Shown here one piece after another: positions 61,001-64,000 of a DNA stretch of 64,000 nucleotides (position 1 is the first letter of the stretch; every line of letters starts with the position of its first letter). The DNA lies in contig JAHQRK010000039.1 in assembly GCA_019828595.1 (NCBI GenBank), forward strand, positions 229,001 through 293,000. Reading direction: 5' to 3'. The position numbers and the translations under genes were made by a program. This DNA comes from Aphanomyces cochlioides. Its lineage: Eukaryota; Oomycota; Saprolegniomycetes; Saprolegniales; Verrucalvaceae. Below the pieces are notes generated by a model. It worked only from the letters and a program-made list of their open reading frames with translations, was not told the origin of the DNA and searched no databases.

Positions 61001-64000
61001 AGGGGCTCTGCATCATGTCGATTTAGTATCTCAATTAAGAGAAATTGCTGTACCTTTGGTAATTGTTCAGTCGGTTGAGAATGTCCTCATCGCTCCAACT
61101 AATGTTGATCCATTTCTAGAAGGTTGGTAACTATTTGCAAGTTCCTACTGACTTTTGATGTATTAGGGCGTTCCTGTTCACATATTTGGTCGCACCAACA
61201 CAGCAAAAAAGGAGACTTGAATTCAAAAGCCAAGCAACTCTTGACCCAAGTCTTGAAAACACCAGAGAAAAGTGCATTTGTCACGTGGCTCCGATCTGGA
61301 CACGAAGTCCGCCAAGAAAGTAAAGCATATATTTGCGACCTATTAGAGTTTTTAGTATCATGGCCGAGTATTTCAGACACTCTTTGTGCCAACAAAGAGT
61401 CGATTGTTTCTTCAGCTAAAGATGATCCAGCTCCAGAGAAGTCAGAAATTTCACTGGAAACTCAAGGGGCGATTGATTCGCAGTCAAAACAAGACACATC
61501 ACTGGCTGACGTGGTCGGAAAGTCATCGAAAATACAAGACAGAGTGAAGCCAGCCCAATCGGCTTCACAAGAGCATGTCAAACCGGCAACAAGTATAGCA
61601 ACTCCAAGTTTTCCGGAGCCAATAGTTGCTTCTGCTGTCAAATTCGAAGTAGAGCAAGTTACAAACTCAGCGTCGTTGTCAACACAGATGGATTTAGCCC
61701 GAAAGAAGCTGGAAGATCAAATGGCAGCTGCAGAAGCGCTGGCGAATGAAAAGCGTCTACTTGAAAAACAAGAGGTTGAAAACAGGTTGGCGAATCTCCG
61801 AGCTGAGCAAGAACGTCGGCGAAAGCAATGGGAAGACGAGGACAATGCTCGGTTAGCCGTGTTGGAGCAAGAGCTCCGCGGGCGAAAGGAAGAGAGGGAG
61901 ATTGTACATACCATCGTTGAAAATACCACGTGGAAAAACGAACTCGAGCTTGAAAAAGAATTTCTTCTTTATCGTCCTGATATTGCATTGCAAACCGAGT
62001 CTATGACTGATGGTGGAATATCTACAGCTCCATTGGATCCCGATTTTGAAATTCCACGAACGAATCTTGACACCTCGACTGTGCTTGAAAATATACTTGG
62101 CCCACCGAAATCAGTTGAGATAGCCAGCCTCTTCGAAGAATTGGAGGCTGAAGAAGAACGAAAACGAGCTTTGGGCGTGTTAAAGGTCCAAGAATTTGAG
62201 CAAATTCAACGACAGATGAGCTTAGCCCAAGCTGAGCGCGAAAAAGCTGAACGAGCTCAAAACGATATGCTAGAAGTCATCCGTCGAGAAGAAATGGCTG
62301 TGAAGATCCAAACAAACGTTCGAGGTTTCTTAGCGCAGCGGGAAGTCACTCGACGACGCAAAGAAGTTCAATTCGATCTCAAACGAAACAGAGACGGTGC
62401 TAAAATTGTTCGCATTGCTCGTGGCGCGCTCTCACGGAAAAGAACTCGCGAGTACAAGGAAACTAAAATCCGACGGGAAATGTATGAAGATGCGACTTTA
62501 ACGATCCAGAGAAACTACAAAGGGTTCACGGCACGACGACAATATCGCTCGAAACGACGACAAAAGTACGCAAAGGTTATTCAGCGTGTGTACCGCGGCT
62601 ACGTTGGACGAAAACGAGTGGCACAATTGCGGGCTAAGCTAGCTTATGAGCAACGCATGGGGGTTAAAGCGACGAAATTGCAGGCGACTTATAGAATGCA
62701 TCGGGAAAAGGAGAAATATTTAGCAATCCGAGTGCGAACGCTCGCTGCCAACGAAATTCAGCGAGTTTTACGAGGGCACTTGGCTCGACTTCGAGTATGC
62801 CACGGAGGATATTTTGTATTCATGAGTATTTGAATAGGTGCGAAGGATGAAGGAGTGGGAAAATTCAGAACCAGGACCTGAGAAATTATCACTGGGTTTG
62901 AAACGCATTGAAGCATCTAAAGCTGAATTTGAAAAGCAACAACAAGAAATTGATGCTCTGCATCGTGCACAAGAACTAGCTGAGCTGAAAGTATCGGAAA
63001 TCCACTCAAGTTTGAGCGAATCTCAGAAAGAATTGGTAGTTCTAGAGCGAGAACTACTTGAAATCGACCAGATCGAGACCGATTTGCATGAATTGACACA
63101 CGAAGCTGAACTTCTTAGGACAAGAGGAGTAGAGCACACGACGCCTTTGGGGAATGGCATTGTGATCAACGAGCTCAACGAGACGAGTGGCTTTGAAACC
63201 AAAGAAGAAGCGCGGAAACGACAAGCCGATGCATATGCAGTCGAAATGGCCATTCATATTAAACGCGCCGAGCGGGAGAAAAAGAAGAGAGAGCTCGAAG
63301 CTGAGTTTACGAGTGTATTCAACGACGTCCAAGCCAAGAAACAGCAGCTTGAAGAAATGGAAAATAAGTTGAGCGACATGGAAGCCACTCGGATGCGAAA
63401 AGACCGCGAGTTCACGCGGCTACAGCGCAATTTGATGGAGCTTCTGGAAGAACAAAAATATGAACTCGATTTAATCCGTGAAAAGGGCATCGAGCTCGAA
63501 ACTGCAACGGCGACGTCGGCAGCTGCAGCCGCAGCGACTGCGATGAAAGCCAAGGAGCACGAGAAGAAATCTCAAGCAATCTTTGAATCGACGGAAGAAT
63601 TGATGAAATTCCAGTTCATGGTACAGATCGCACTCATTTTCTTCCCAAGTGAAACTTTCTTGTAGTCCATGTCTCTATCGTATTTCAGCTCGCTCAATAT
63701 GCTCAAGAGCCTGCGGGACATAAACGCAGACACGACAGCAGCAGCAATAACAAGCACGGCGGAGACGGCAGCATCGGCTGCAGCGGCGGCCGCGGCGGCA
63801 AATATTCCAACGATGAAGCGTTTGCAAGTTGGCAGTGCCGAGTTGATGGATGCTGCATCCAAAAAGAAGAAAATCGAGCTGGAAGAGAAACTCCGAAGGG
63901 AACAAGAGGCCCACGAAGCAATGAAGCAGCCATTTCCAAATGCGATGCGAGATTGGTCAATCGACGATGTCCAGCGGTGGCTTGACGTTCTGTCCCTATC
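58033..64000 (+). CDS. Giant multidomain protein: stalk-like, alpha/beta-hydrolase, IQ, SAM (5' complete, 3' cut)
   Basis: Nine exons: 58033-58365, 58414-58544, 58591-58713, 58756-59866, 59911-60125, 60170-61122, 61167-62794, 62838-63620 and 63666-64000 onward. Introns are 42-48 nt and every phase fits, giving at least 1870 residues. Segments: an unknown N-terminal part with CVVLYVVDDQGSLFLV near 210; disorder; ELRSFVHPPPAVAMVATVLMVLL to CDW (~540-638), like the start and end of a dynein heavy-chain stalk region; an alpha/beta-hydrolase fold (~697-955); coiled coil; several IQ motifs (IQTNVRGFLAQRE, IQRVYRGYVGRKR, IQRVLRGHLARLR; ~1330-1498); more coiled coil with an alanine run; and DWSIDDVQRWLDVLSL, a SAM start, at the edge. 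The nucleophile elbow reads GFGNGG where G-x-S-x-G is expected, so hydrolase activity is unlikely. IQ motifs suggest calmodulin control. A cytoskeletal or flagellar role is inferred only from its parts. Confidence 0.8.

Overview
The window looks like nuclear DNA of an oomycete, most likely a saprolegnialean (Saprolegnia/Achlya/Aphanomyces relatives). This is inferred from dense, closely spaced genes with very short GT-AG introns (most 40-50 nt), flagellar genes (TTLL polyglutamylase, outer-dynein-arm docking protein), a Crypton tyrosine recombinase, and W-rich repeat and kinase-like families of the kind seen in oomycetes. There is no prokaryotic operon structure. I saw no rRNA, tRNA or CRISPR array.

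Left arm (1-13.7 kb): a decayed stretch with aspartic-protease-like pieces; a 902-residue protein with five copies of a W-rich domain; a 256-residue protein of unknown function; an ankyrin-repeat gene; COG7 (Golgi tether, five exons); and, convergent with it, an eight-exon gene joining ubiquitin-like, WLM metalloprotease and PUB domains.

Middle (14-34 kb): a four-helix membrane protein facing a broken paralogue; a cluster of broken kinase-like copies in both orientations (15.5-21 kb); an FHA-UBZ4 gene; SNW1/SKIP with an arginine-serine insertion; and a convergent flagellar pair, a TTLL4/5-type ligase and an ODAD1-like docking protein. Gene-poor DNA and a broken START-like gene follow.

Transposon-rich block (34.5-52.2 kb): a 7.5 kb Ty3/gypsy element with LTRs that look identical, whose pol block is inverted relative to its gag-like block; a 32-bp repeat; a Harbinger-type MITE; an intact-looking eight-exon Crypton; a broken SET gene; a frameshifted Harbinger transposase with its Myb-like partner; and a broken hAT transposase.

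Right arm (54.3-64 kb): cytosolic isoleucyl-tRNA synthetase and, 107 bp downstream, one very long gene (at least nine exons and 1870 residues, leaving the window). It joins a dynein-stalk-like segment, an alpha/beta-hydrolase fold lacking the nucleophile serine, coiled coils, IQ motifs and the start of a SAM domain.

Three themes recur. A TCCGGATAA motif lies just upstream of four conserved genes. Two ubiquitin-linked genes with DNA-repair-type domains are present. The C-terminal domain of the Crypton looks like the unit repeated five times in the 902-residue protein. Exon joins were made by hand from splice consensus and reading phase. Family calls come from recognised motifs, not searches.
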